A stretch of 64,000 bases of DNA from Psychrobacter sp. 4Bb. GTDB taxonomy: Bacteria > Pseudomonadota > Gammaproteobacteria > Pseudomonadales > Moraxellaceae. Below are positions 18,044-27,428 of the stretch, in pieces; the stretch's first letter is position 1; each line of letters begins with the position of its first letter. The stretch spans positions 62,001 through 126,000 of the forward strand of contig NZ_PJAS01000051.1 of assembly GCF_002836735.1 (NCBI RefSeq). Reading direction: 5' to 3'. The translations under genes were made by a program, and so were the position numbers. A model generated the notes under the pieces. The model had not been told where the DNA came from, made no database searches, and saw only the letters and a program-made list of their open reading frames with translations.

Positions 18044-20506
18044 CTATACTTTAAAGTACTTGAGGCGTAACGCATTACCTAAGACAAAAACGGAAGATAG
18101 CGCCATTGCGCCTGCCGCAAAAATGGGTGAGAGCAGGATACCAAATGCTGGATACAAGACACCTGCGGCAATCGGAATCAAAGCAACATTATAAATAAAT
18201 GCCCAAGCCAGATTTTGTCTGATATTACTGATGGTGGCTTTACTCAAGGCAATCGCAGTAGGCACACCTTGCAGGCTACCTGACATTAGCACCACTTCAG
18301 CCGCATCAATCGCCACGTCTGTGCCTGTACCAATGGCCAATCCAACATCGGATTGAGCCAATGCAGGGGCATCATTGATACCGTCACCAACAAATGCCAC
18401 TTGGCCATATTGTTCTTGCAACTGGCGTACTGCATCCACTTTGCCTTCGGGTAATACTTCTGCTACTACCTGATCGATATTTAATGTTGCGGCAATCGCT
18501 TGGGCGGTATGGCGATTATCGCCTGTAATCATGGCCACTTTTAAGCCTAACTGATGTAGTGCGGCGATGGCGGCATGAGTCGTCTCTTTAATAGGATCTG
18601 CAACGGCGATGATAGCGGCCAACTGCTGGTCAATCGATACATAGAGTGGGGTTTTACCTTCTTGCCCCAAACGTAGCGCACCTTGTTCAAAAGGCGCAAC
18701 ATCAAGCCCCAATTGTTGCATATAACGATCTGCGCCAATGTGAGCCACTTGGCCTGCCACGTTTGCTTGAATACCCAAACCTGTCATCGCCTCAAAGTCA
18801 GTGATAGGGAGCAGTTGAATATTCTGTTGCTCCGCAGCTTGTACAATGGCTAAGGCAATGGGATGCTCAGACTTTGCTTCAACCGATGCCACCACACGTA
18901 AGACTTGTTCTTTCTCAAACCCTTGTTGGACTTGGAAATCCGTTAGGGTAGGTTTGCCTTCAGTCAATGTGCCTGTTTTATCAACGGCAACCACGCTCAC
19001 ATCCTGAAGCATTTGTAGCGCTTCACCTTTACGGAATAATACACCCAATTCTGCACCGCGACCCGTACCGACCATAATAGAGGTGGGAGTGGCCAATCCC
19101 ATTGCACAGGGGCAAGCCACAATGAGCACGGCAACCGCATTGATTAAGCCAAAGGTCAAGGCAGGGTCAGGGCCAACAATCAACCAAACTATAAAGGTTA
19201 ATGCTGATAAAAACATCACCGCTGGTACAAACCACATGGTGACTTTATCCACCAATGCTTGAATCGGTAATTTAGAGCCTTGGGCTTGTTCTACCATACG
19301 AATGATTTGCGCTAATACAGAATCTTCACCGATGGCCGTTGCTCGAATATTCACGGTACCGTTTTGATTGATAGTACCGCCGACCACTTGATCGCCTGCT
19401 TGTTTTTTCACAGGGACAGGTTCACCAGTAATCATAGATTCGTCAATATAACTATGGCCGTCAACGACTTCGCCATCGATAGGTACACGCTCGCCTGGAC
19501 GAATCTCAACGATCATTTTTGCAGTGACGTTTTCTACAGGGACTTCAATGACCTTGCCATCTTGCTGTACACGGGCGGTTTTTGCCTGCATGCCCACTAA
19601 ATGCTGAATGGCCCCAGAAGTACGTCCTTTGGCCTTTGCTTCAAAATAACGGCCTAATAATATCAAGCTCACAATCATGGCAGCGGCTTCGTAATAGACG
19701 TGCACCGTGCCTTCAGGTAGCGCTTGCGGGATAAAGGTCGCTATTAGAGAAAAGCCATACGCTGCGATAGTACCAATCGCCACTAGCGAATTCATATCTG
19801 GCGCAAAACGCAATAAGGCTGGCACGCCTTTTTGATAAAAGCGTCGGCCTGGAAAGAGTAGTACCAATGTGGTCAAAACAAACTGTATTAGCCAACTTTG
19901 CTGAGTGCCGAGGTTATTCACTACCCACATATGAAAGGCTGGAATCATATGCGAGCCCATTGCTAGAATGAATACGGGCAGTGACAACAGCGCAGAAAGT
20001 CCTAAATCTCGTTTAAGCTGATTTTGCTCTGAGGCTTTTTTATCTTGTCGATCACTTTGGTCTTGTTCTACCAGTTTGGCCTCGTAGCCCGCTTTTTTAA
20101 CGGCCTCAATTAAGTCATTAGTCTGTATTTGCACAGCGCCTTTAATCCAAGCGCGTTCAGTCGCAAGGTTTACAGTAGCTTGTTGCACACCAGTGACTTT
20201 GGCCAAGGCTTTTTCTACTCGTCCAACGCAAGAAGCACAGCTCATGCCTTCTATAGATAGCTCGATAGGCTTGGTTTCAGTCACCTTATAGCCTGCACGC
20301 TCTACTGCTTTGTTTAACTGGGCAACATCTACAGGCTGAGAGGAATAAACAGTCGCCTGTTTAGTGGCAAGGTTTACCTCGGTGTTTTCAAAATGTTCAA
20401 TATTTTTTAATGGTTTTTCGATACGCCCGACACACGAGGCGCAACTCATGCCTTCAATGCTCAGCACTTCTTGATAAGTATGGGCTTTAGTATTTTTTGT
20501 TTTCAT
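18044..20506 (-). CDS. copA: Cu(I)-exporting P1B-type ATPase CopA
   Basis: 820 residues. Two N-terminal heavy-metal domains carry GMSCASC (Cys22/25 and Cys90/93). The core has the CPC transport motif (VACPCAMGLATPTS), the phosphorylation site DKTGTLTEGKP, the SEHPIA His-Pro motif and GDGINDAPALAQSDVG, with eight membrane segments expected. This combination identifies a Cu+ pump that moves cytoplasmic copper to the periplasm at the cost of ATP. The promoter upstream has the MerR-type layout and cueR follows, so copper induction through CueR is expected. Periplasmic partners are encoded about 20 kb away (40612-45782). Confidence 0.95.
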   Translation of the reverse strand: MKTKNTKAHTYQEVLSIEGMSCASCVGRIEKPLKNIEHFENTEVNLATKQATVYSSQPVDVAQLNKAVERAGYKVTETKPIELSIEGMSCASCVGRVEKALAKVTGVQQATVNLATERAWIKGAVQIQTNDLIEAVKKAGYEAKLVEQDQSDRQDKKASEQNQLKRDLGLSALLSLPVFILAMGSHMIPAFHMWVVNNLGTQQSWLIQFVLTTLVLLFPGRRFYQKGVPALLRFAPDMNSLVAIGTIAAYGFSLIATFIPQALPEGTVHVYYEAAAMIVSLILLGRYFEAKAKGRTSGAIQHLVGMQAKTARVQQDGKVIEVPVENVTAKMIVEIRPGERVPIDGEVVDGHSYIDESMITGEPVPVKKQAGDQVVGGTINQNGTVNIRATAIGEDSVLAQIIRMVEQAQGSKLPIQALVDKVTMWFVPAVMFLSALTFIVWLIVGPDPALTFGLINAVAVLIVACPCAMGLATPTSIMVGTGRGAELGVLFRKGEALQMLQDVSVVAVDKTGTLTEGKPTLTDFQVQQGFEKEQVLRVVASVEAKSEHPIALAIVQAAEQQNIQLLPITDFEAMTGLGIQANVAGQVAHIGADRYMQQLGLDVAPFEQGALRLGQEGKTPLYVSIDQQLAAIIAVADPIKETTHAAIAALHQLGLKVAMITGDNRHTAQAIAATLNIDQVVAEVLPEGKVDAVRQLQEQYGQVAFVGDGINDAPALAQSDVGLAIGTGTDVAIDAAEVVLMSGSLQGVPTAIALSKATISNIRQNLAWAFIYNVALIPIAAGVLYPAFGILLSPIFAAGAMALSSVFVLGNALRLKYFKV

Positions 20507-20928
20507 AACAACCTCTGTCGTTTTTAACTATATTTTAATCTTATTTTCAAATCTATAGCGACAGCATATAGGTTGACATCATGGTAAGGTCAAGCAGATT
20601 TCTTTGAATACTTTTAAGCTCATTTATAATAGCGTCTTATATTTGGCGTTGAATACAAAATAGCTCAATTATGGTTTATTGTTGAAGGTGTGGCGGCATT
20701 AATTCTAAAATAGGGCAGGATAAATGACTAAGAATAAGATAAACTGCCCAGCGAGCGCTGATAGGGTTCGATAACTCTCGATCAATTCACTGTATTTGGC
20801 TGCTAGCGAATAAAACACCAATAATAAACACGGCTAGCAATGACAGAGTACACCGTCAACAGCAGGTGATCTCAGCACCGTTAACACAAAATATTTATAC
20901 AAGACCATTGATATTAAGGCACATCACT
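20507..20928. other. Intergenic region between copA and the NADAR-family gene
   Basis: 422 bases holding the divergent promoters. The left part carries the CueR-type promoter of copA. The right part (about 20640-20928) must hold the promoter of the NADAR gene. No further gene is seen in it. Confidence 0.6.
20563..20593 (-). promoter_or_regulatory. CueR-type promoter of copA
   Basis: On the minus strand TTGACC (20593-20588), a 19-base spacer and TATGCT (20568-20563). The over-long spacer contains a dyad (TTGAC/GTCAA) as in MerR/CueR-controlled promoters. It lies 57 bases upstream of the copA start. Confidence 0.8.
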
Positions 20929-21642
20929 ATGGAAGAAGTACCAAATACGATAGAACAAAGACCCGTATTCATGCCCAAAGTCAACAGTGACAATTTGGTA
21001 AAAACGGATATGGTTATGTTTGAGCGACATGTGGGATTTGCGACCAGACAAAAGAAAAAATCCATCAATGACTTACAGCAAGTCATTCGTAAAAAGTATG
21101 GATTTAAGCAAGTATTAGAGCTGTCCAGCAAATCTGGTAATAAGCTGAGTTTTCCGCTAAGTCCGTTTAGCTTAAAGATTACTGATGAGCATGATGGCAA
21201 TCCATATAGTGTCGAAAATGCTTTTCAAGCCAGTATGGTTTTTGAAGATGGTGGTCCTTATACAGATTTGTTAACAGTAGCGCCAAGACAAGCCAGAAAG
21301 GATGAGCGATTGATGACCTCGGGCGAGCTCATTGGTTACAACTACTTTGGTATGGAATGGGGCGTAGAGCCGTTAACAACATTTTATGATTGGTTGTATG
21401 TGAATGCGCTCAAGCAAAACCCTCAGCTGCATGAAGAAGTGATTCAATATCAGGGCTTCACTGATATTACCTTTAATCCTAAAAAATCTATCCATAGTGC
21501 AGCGTATGCGTTAGCGTTATTTGTGGCACTGCATAAAAGAGAATTGCTCGATAATGTTGAAGACCCAATGGCATTCTATGACTTATGCAATAATTTTAAA
21601 ATCAGCAATACTGAGCACCTGTTAGAAGAAGGTTGGATCTGA
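20929..21642 (+). CDS. NADAR-family protein, DarT1-associated antitoxin-like (no DarT1 partner)
   Basis: About 237 residues. RPVFMPKVNSDNLV, SINDLQQVIRKKYG, VLELSSKSGN, PYSVENAFQASMVFEDGGPYTDLL, ARKDERL, FYDWLYVNAL and FNPKKSIHSAAYALALFVAL are the recognisable blocks of the NADAR proteins that accompany DarT1 toxins. Those proteins remove ADP-ribose from guanine bases in DNA and so reverse the toxin. I prefer ATG 20929; an in-frame ATG at 20866 would add 21 unlikely residues. No DarT-like ART gene is next to it: upstream is copA and downstream a broken LysR gene. It may be an orphan antitoxin, a decayed module or a stand-alone repair enzyme. Family recognition is from memory. Confidence 0.75.
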   Translation: MEEVPNTIEQRPVFMPKVNSDNLVKTDMVMFERHVGFATRQKKKSINDLQQVIRKKYGFKQVLELSSKSGNKLSFPLSPFSLKITDEHDGNPYSVENAFQASMVFEDGGPYTDLLTVAPRQARKDERLMTSGELIGYNYFGMEWGVEPLTTFYDWLYVNALKQNPQLHEEVIQYQGFTDITFNPKKSIHSAAYALALFVALHKRELLDNVEDPMAFYDLCNNFKISNTEHLLEEGWI

Positions 21643-21683
21643 TTATTAAATCAGCGCTTGCTTAAGTTTGCTTGAACCGAAAG

Positions 21684-21713
21684 CTACGATACATGATGTA
21701 TCGTAGTTTTTTT
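21684..21713 (+). terminator. Rho-independent terminator after the NADAR gene
   Basis: Near-perfect palindrome CTACGATACATGATGTATCGTAG followed by a T-run; 40 bases past the stop. It may also serve the opposing LysR gene. Confidence 0.9.
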
Positions 21714-21731
21714 ATGTCTCTATGTTTAGAG

Positions 21732-22633
21732 CTATATATTCTCATCCCAATACGGCGGCGTGCCATAGTAGTCGGTCATAAAATCGATAAAGCACCTAAC
21801 TTTATGAGGTAGTAGTTTTCTATGAGCATAGACTGCATACAACCATAAAGGGTTAGGTTCATATTCTGGCAACACTACCACCAACTTGCCAGTACTTAAT
21901 GCTTCGCTAGCAATAAAAGTCGGCTGTAATATCAATCCTCCGCCTGCAATAGCTGCTTCAACGAGTACGTCGCCATTATTACTATGGAAAACGCTACGTT
22001 CTTTGAATTGTTTGGTTTTTAGGTATTTGTAGATTTGACCTTTAGTTTCGACATTCATATAGCTATAGTGCAAATAGCGATGCGCTTCTAAATCTTCAAG
22101 TTTCTTAGGCACGCCGTGGATTTTTAAATACTCAGGCGATGCGCATAAAACCACACGAATAGGTGCGATTTGCTTAGCGATGAGCTTTGGAGCTGTCCGA
22201 TACGCAGGGCAATATCAAAGCCTTCTTCGACGATATCTACTTTTCGATCACTCAACTGCAAATCAACGGTCACTGACGGATAGCGCGCCTGAAAATCAGT
22301 GATGAGTTTTGCCATATGCTTTAAGGCAAAGGACACGGGCGCACTGATTCGCAGGACGCCTTTGGGATGCTGCTGTAAGCCGCCTAACTGCGATGCCATC
22401 TCATCAATACTCAATAAAATCTGCTGCGCGTGCGTAAAGTATTGACTGCCAGCTTCTGTCAGGCTGACTTTGCGTGTAGTACGGTTGAGCAGGCGAGTAT
22501 GTAGTTCCTCCTCTAGCTTTGCTACATACTTGCTTACTAGCTGCGGCGAGAGCTGCACCGTAATAGCCGCTTTACTAAAGCTGCCTTCTGTCACTACCGC
22601 GACAAAAGCACGCATGGCATCGATTCTATCCAT
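21732..22633 (-). pseudogene. LysR-family regulator split by a frameshift
   Basis: An N-terminal half (ATG 22633: MDRIDAMRAFVAVVTEGSFSKAA, then QLSPQLVSKYVAKLEEEL) and a C-terminal half (VVLCASPEYLKIHGVPKKL... to 21732) lie in different frames. Around 22165-22185 the N-terminal frame reads ...QLQSSSLSKSHLF and ends. Adding one base after TCATC would continue as AKQIAPIRVVLCASPEYL, the expected sequence of this LysR subgroup, and give a 300-aa protein. So a single base was lost, or misread. The DNA-binding half could still be made as a truncated protein. It is divergent from the DoxX gene, which it would regulate if intact. Confidence 0.85.
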
Positions 22634-22794
22634 ATCTGTCCCTATAATTCTCTCGATATCAAATCTATTATAAACATTATGTTGATAATTATTCAATATA
22701 ACTGATCTTACTCTTTTATAGCGTTGATAGTAAAGTGTGCCTATATCATTTTCGACACTATTTATTCTAATCATACGTTATGGAGTAAGCATCA

Positions 22795-23241
22795 ATGAAA
22801 TCATCACTATTAGATACTATTTTGACATCAAAAGCTGGAGTGGCGGCCTTAGTGCTTCGGGTACCCGTTGGCTTAATTTTAGCTGCTCATGGCGCCCAAA
22901 AATTATTTGGCTGGTTCGGTGGTAATGGGCTAGCAGGTACGGCTCAATGGTTAAGCAGTATGGGTATGGAGCCTGGCTACTTAATGGCGATACTCGCAGG
23001 CGGTGCTGAGTTCTTTGGTGGTCTAGCTTTGGTGTTAGGTTTGCTAACCAGACCAGCGGCTTTGGCCGCCGCCTTTACCATGTTGGTGGCTATTTTTTCT
23101 GTCCATATCAGCAACGGATTGTTTGCTGATAATGGTGGTTACGAATACGCGTTGATATTGATGGTGGCTTCGCTTGCTTTAGCCATCCAAGGTGGCGGTT
23201 CCTTCAGTATGGATAAAGTATTATCAGAAAAATTAGACTAG
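22795..23241 (+). CDS. DoxX-family membrane protein
   Basis: 148 residues with four predicted membrane helices. VLRVPVGLILAAHGAQKLFGWFGG at the N-terminus and EFFGGLALVLGLLTRPAALAA in the middle are typical DoxX/YphA-type sequence. The role of these small inner-membrane proteins is poorly defined; links to redox stress have been proposed. It starts 161 bases from the divergent broken LysR gene and is followed after 89 bases by a LigB-type dioxygenase gene, so the two probably form an operon. Confidence 0.88.
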   Translation: MKSSLLDTILTSKAGVAALVLRVPVGLILAAHGAQKLFGWFGGNGLAGTAQWLSSMGMEPGYLMAILAGGAEFFGGLALVLGLLTRPAALAAAFTMLVAIFSVHISNGLFADNGGYEYALILMVASLALAIQGGGSFSMDKVLSEKLD

Positions 23242-23330
23242 GTTTTATAATTGTAAATGGGATTATTCAATTATTAGTGAATAAAGCCATTTGAAAATAG
23301 CCATTTAAGACAAGCAACAAGGGGAAAGCC

Positions 23331-24158
23331 ATGACAACACTTTTATCTAATGAGCCAGTCAGCCAGCCTGTACTGTTTATACCGCATGGTGCAGGGCCTT
23401 GTTTTTTTATGGATTGGCAACCAGCGGATACGTGGTATGAGATGGCAACGTTTTTAAAGGGCATTTCTACTCGTTTACCTGAGCGACCAAAGGCTATCTT
23501 AATCATTAGTGCGCATTGGCAGACGGCTGAATTTAGTATCACCGCTGGCAAGCAACCTGATCTCATTTATGATTATTATGGCTTTCCTGAACATACTTAT
23601 AGTTTGACTTATCCAGCCTCAGGCGCGCCAGCATTGGCAGAGCAAGTCAGTAGTCTACTGACAAAGGCAAGGGTAGGTAATAAACAAGATGCGGAGCGCG
23701 GTTTTGATCATGGCGTATTTATACCGCTTAAGCTAATGTTCCCTGAGGCAGATATTCCAGTGGTGCAGCTATCTTTGCGTCATGATTTAGACCCGAAGGC
23801 GCATTTAGCTGCTGGTCAAGCACTGGCATCACTGCGTACAGAGGGTGTGCTAATCGTCGGTAGCGGCATGAGCTTTCATAATATGCGTGGTTATGGTGAT
23901 ACTAGTTTTACTGAACCATCAGAGCGTTTTGATGAATGGCTAACGAATACTGTGGAATTAGCAGATTCGGATAAACGACTTGCGGCATTGGCCAATTGGA
24001 AAAATGCGCCTCACGCGCTTGACTCACATCCGTTAGGGGCAGAGGAGCATTTGTTACCGCTTATGATAGCGGTGGGTGCAGCAGGACGTGATAAAGGCCA
24101 AAAGACTTACTCCCAGCAAGTGCTAAAAACGCAATTGTCTGCTTTTCAGTTTGGGTAA
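23331..24158 (+). CDS. Class III extradiol ring-cleavage dioxygenase (LigB/DODA family)
   Basis: 275 residues. PVLFIPHGAGPCFF supplies the first metal histidine. SAHWQT and YYGFPEHTY are standard blocks of the DODA-type enzymes, as is RGFDHGVFIPLKLMFPEADIPVVQLSL. GSGMSFHNM and LDSHPLGAEEHLLPLMIA complete the active site. Such enzymes use non-haem iron (zinc is reported in some) to cleave catechol-type substrates, and bacterial YgiD acts on L-DOPA. The neighbouring DoxX gene is a common companion in Proteobacteria. The physiological substrate is unknown. Confidence 0.88.
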   Translation: MTTLLSNEPVSQPVLFIPHGAGPCFFMDWQPADTWYEMATFLKGISTRLPERPKAILIISAHWQTAEFSITAGKQPDLIYDYYGFPEHTYSLTYPASGAPALAEQVSSLLTKARVGNKQDAERGFDHGVFIPLKLMFPEADIPVVQLSLRHDLDPKAHLAAGQALASLRTEGVLIVGSGMSFHNMRGYGDTSFTEPSERFDEWLTNTVELADSDKRLAALANWKNAPHALDSHPLGAEEHLLPLMIAVGAAGRDKGQKTYSQQVLKTQLSAFQFG

Positions 24159-24207
24159 GTATTCTAAAAAGCATAGATCACAGTGTTTCAGCGTAATTGT
24201 CAAAAAT

Positions 24208-24244
24208 AAAACAACCTTTGAATCTCAGAATCAAAGGTTGTTTT
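24208..24244 (+). terminator. Terminator after the dioxygenase gene
   Basis: AAAACAACCTTTGA and TCAAAGGTTGTTTT arms with a small loop; 50 bases past the stop. Confidence 0.88.
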
Positions 24245-24270
24245 AGGTTGATAGAGCAGTTATTAACAAT

Positions 24271-24305
24271 ATATCAAATAAGAGATGTTATCTCTTATTT
24301 GATAT
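24271..24305. terminator. Palindrome at the 3' end of nirD
   Basis: ATATCAAATAAGAGAT and its exact complement with a three-base loop. It overlaps the nirD stop codon region and can act as the terminator of the nirBD transcript. Confidence 0.7.
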
Positions 24306-24648
24306 ATTTTGCCACTACATTATTTCCGTCAAGTTCAAATTTATAGGTATTGAGCACAATACTGTCGTCATCTAGACATTGGCCAGTAGCAAGATTAAAG
24401 CGCTGTTTATAGATGGGTGAAGCCACATAAAGTACTTCTTTTGCTGTTCCTGTATCATCTGTAATCGTGGTGCCACCAATCAGACCCCGAGACAATACAT
24501 TGGCTTGACTGAATGGATCGTAGTTATCAAGAGCAAATAAATCGTTTTGCTTGGTGCGAAAAATAGCAATTTGTTTGCCATCTATCAGTGCACACACACC
24601 AGTTTCAGGAATGATATCGTCAAGTGTACAAATAGTCTGTTGGTTCAT
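24295..24648 (-). CDS. nirD: Nitrite reductase (NADH) small subunit NirD
   Basis: 117 residues, the usual size of the Rieske-fold small subunit. Segments such as IPETGVCALIDGKQIAIFRTKQNDLFALDNYDPFSQANVLSRGLIG follow NirD. As in other NirD proteins, the Rieske Cys/His iron-sulfur ligands are not retained. It assists NirB in reducing nitrite to ammonium in the cytoplasm. It lies 179 bases downstream of nirB on the same strand. Confidence 0.93.
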   Translation of the reverse strand: MNQQTICTLDDIIPETGVCALIDGKQIAIFRTKQNDLFALDNYDPFSQANVLSRGLIGGTTITDDTGTAKEVLYVASPIYKQRFNLATGQCLDDDSIVLNTYKFELDGNNVVAKYIK

Positions 24649-24827
24649 GAGGCGGTATCCTTAGTGATGATAATATTGCTCTGTATGAGTGATAAATTGT
24701 GAGTGACAAGCTGCAAGTTGCAAAACATGATTTGAGAAAAATGAGTCGTAAAACTTGAGTCTAAAAACATGAGTGGAAAAAACAGCACCTTGCTTTTTGT
24801 GATAACAAACAAGGTACTCATCATTGG

Positions 24828-27428
24828 CTAAGCCAGTTCAACCAGGTTGATGGTTGCTTTTTCCGCATCAGTCGCTGGGCGAATCTGCTCACGATCAGTC
24901 ACGAAAACGACATTATCATCGCCTTTCTCACTGTTTACAAAATGACGGAAACGTTTGAGTTTTTCGGTGTCGTTAATCGTTGCTGCCCACTCACACACGT
25001 AATTGTCGACCAATAATTGCATTTGTGCTTCGAGCTCATCTGCTATGCCCAAACTGTCTTCGATAATGACGGCTTTTAGATAATCAAGCCCGCCATCTAA
25101 GCTTTCACGCCACTTTGAGGTGCGCTGTAGCTTGTCCGCTGTTTTGATATAGAACATAATGATGCGGTCGATGTATTTGACCATGGTTTCGGTATCGAGA
25201 TCGGTGGCGAACAGCTCGCCATGACGTGGGGTGATACCACCATTACCGCAGACAAATAGATTCCAGCCATTTTCAGTCGCAATCATGCCAAAGTCTTTAC
25301 TTTGTGCTTCCGCACATTCGCGCATACAGCCTGACACACCCATCTTGATTTTATGCGGTGAGCGCACGCCTTTATAACGATCTTCTAATCTCAAGGCGAG
25401 GCCAATACTGTCATCGACGCCGTAGCGGCACCAGTTGTTACCGATACAAGATTTCACGGTACGTAAAGATTTACCATAGGCATGACCAGTCTCAAAGCCT
25501 GCTTGCACCAGTTGCGTCCAAATATCAGGCAATTGCTCCATGCGTGCGCCAAACAGATCGACCCGCATCCCACCAGTGATTTTGGTGTACAAATTAAACT
25601 GCTTCGCCACTTGACCCAGTACGATGAGCTTGTCTGCAGTAATTTCACCGCCCGGCACACGCGGTACGACGGAATAAGTGCCGTCTTTTTGGATATTACC
25701 TAAGTAGTAATCGTTACTGTCCTGTAGTGGTGTCAGCTCGGTTTTGAGTACGTAGTCATTCCAGCACGATGCCAAAATAGAGGCGACTGTCGGTTTACAT
25801 ATCTCACAACCATGGCCGCTACCATGTTCAGTCAGTAATTCATCAAAGGTTTTGATACCGTGCACGCGAATCAGGCTATATAAATCCTGACGAGAGTAAG
25901 CAAAGTGCTCACACAAGTCATTGTTTACTTCAAAACCCATGGCGGTGAGTTGATAGCTGACCGTATCTTTGACCATAGGTGCGCAGCCACCACAGCCACT
26001 ACCGGCACTGGTCACGGTTTTTACATCGCTAACGGAGTATGCGCCGTTTTCGACGGCCAAGCAGATAGCACCTTTGGTCACGTTATAACAAGAGCAGATC
26101 GTGGCGGTATCTGGCAGATTGTCGATGCCCATCACGGGTTTTTCGACATTGGGTAATATCAGGCTTTCTGGGTGTGCGGGTAGGTCAATGTCATTTAAAT
26201 ACAATTGCAATAGGTTGTTATAGTCTTCGGTGTCGCCTACCAATACAGCACCAAGCAAGCGTTTGTTATCCGGTGTGGTGACCAGTTTTTTATAAATCCC
26301 CTCAGCAGGGTTTTGATACAGGTAGCTCAAGCTGCCGTCACTCGTACCATGTGCGTCGCCAATACTACCCACATCAACACCCATCAGTTTTAACTTGGTG
26401 CTCATGTCAGCACCCGTAAATATCTGCTTGCTATCACCAGCAATTTGCGCAGCACAGATACTAGCCATGTTGTAGCCGGGAGCCACCAGACCAAATACTT
26501 TGTTGTCCCATACTGCGCACTCTCCAACGGCATAAACATGATCAGCATTGGTGCGACATTGCTCATTGATCAAGATGCCACCACGCCCGCCCATTTCGAT
26601 ACCGCATTCGGGGTTGTTTTTAATGAGGCCATCCTGCGGTCTAATACCAGCGCTAAATACAATCATATCAGTCGTTAGAGAGGTGCCATCTGTAAACTGC
26701 ATGGTTAAATGTTGATCATCACCGCTGGTGTCATCAGAGTTGGGTGCAGTATTAGACAGAATCTCTTTGGTGTTTTTCCCCGTCAGCACTTTGACACCAA
26801 GTGCTTCTATTTTTCGCTTTAAAATCTCACCGCCAGCTGCATCGAGCTGAACGCCCATCAATTGCGGCGCAAACTCGACCACATAGGTATCCAGCCCTAG
26901 CGTAACGAGCGCTTTTGCGGCCTCAAGTCCCAGTAGACCACCACCAACCACCACGCCTTTTTTGACAGTGGGCAGCTCAGCAATCGCTAGAATCTCATCT
27001 AAATCCGCAATGGTACGGTATACGTGGCAATGCGGATGCTCACGGCCTGGGATGGGTGGCACAAAAGGGTATGAGCCCGTCGCTAGTACCAACTCAGAGT
27101 ACTCAATAATCTCGCCTGCCTCAGTAGTAATACGCTGACTGGCCGAATCGATATCTACAATGCATTGATTCAAATGCAAATTAACTTTTGATAATTCATA
27201 GGCTGTTAAATCTACTAGGTTCAGCTTACTGGCATCTTTATGTTCAAAATAGCTCGACAAATAAACACGGTCATAAGCAGGGCGGTCTTCTTCAGCAAAT
27301 ACATGAATGTCAAATTGCTGGTGTAACCCTTGCTCAATTGCTCGTTCAATAAAGTGATGACCGACCATACCGTTGCCAATCACCACCAAATTGCCTTTAC
27401 TTTCTGTGCTCAATGCAGTGCTACTCAT
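24828..27428 (-). CDS. nirB: Nitrite reductase (NADH) large subunit NirB
   Basis: 866 residues. In order: FAD/NADH reductase domain (VVIGNGMVGHHF; second nucleotide loop GVVVGGGLLGLEAAKAL), a BFD-like [2Fe-2S] domain (CSCYNVTKGAI...CGGCAP), a further CEICKP pair, and the sulfite/nitrite reductase ferredoxin-like and haem domains, with SCIGNNWCRYG and GVSGCMRECAEAQSKD binding the 4Fe-4S/siroheme centre. It reduces nitrite to ammonium with NADH. Length and domain order are those of assimilatory NirB. It is divergent from the nitrate transporter operon across a 640-base control region. Confidence 0.96.
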   Translation of the reverse strand: MSSTALSTESKGNLVVIGNGMVGHHFIERAIEQGLHQQFDIHVFAEEDRPAYDRVYLSSYFEHKDASKLNLVDLTAYELSKVNLHLNQCIVDIDSASQRITTEAGEIIEYSELVLATGSYPFVPPIPGREHPHCHVYRTIADLDEILAIAELPTVKKGVVVGGGLLGLEAAKALVTLGLDTYVVEFAPQLMGVQLDAAGGEILKRKIEALGVKVLTGKNTKEILSNTAPNSDDTSGDDQHLTMQFTDGTSLTTDMIVFSAGIRPQDGLIKNNPECGIEMGGRGGILINEQCRTNADHVYAVGECAVWDNKVFGLVAPGYNMASICAAQIAGDSKQIFTGADMSTKLKLMGVDVGSIGDAHGTSDGSLSYLYQNPAEGIYKKLVTTPDNKRLLGAVLVGDTEDYNNLLQLYLNDIDLPAHPESLILPNVEKPVMGIDNLPDTATICSCYNVTKGAICLAVENGAYSVSDVKTVTSAGSGCGGCAPMVKDTVSYQLTAMGFEVNNDLCEHFAYSRQDLYSLIRVHGIKTFDELLTEHGSGHGCEICKPTVASILASCWNDYVLKTELTPLQDSNDYYLGNIQKDGTYSVVPRVPGGEITADKLIVLGQVAKQFNLYTKITGGMRVDLFGARMEQLPDIWTQLVQAGFETGHAYGKSLRTVKSCIGNNWCRYGVDDSIGLALRLEDRYKGVRSPHKIKMGVSGCMRECAEAQSKDFGMIATENGWNLFVCGNGGITPRHGELFATDLDTETMVKYIDRIIMFYIKTADKLQRTSKWRESLDGGLDYLKAVIIEDSLGIADELEAQMQLLVDNYVCEWAATINDTEKLKRFRHFVNSEKGDDNVVFVTDREQIRPATDAEKATINLVELA

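Noticed and set aside
20507-21731. DarT1 toxin gene next to the NADAR gene
   Set aside because: Searched both sides by eye; no ART-like sequence between copA and the LysR remnant.
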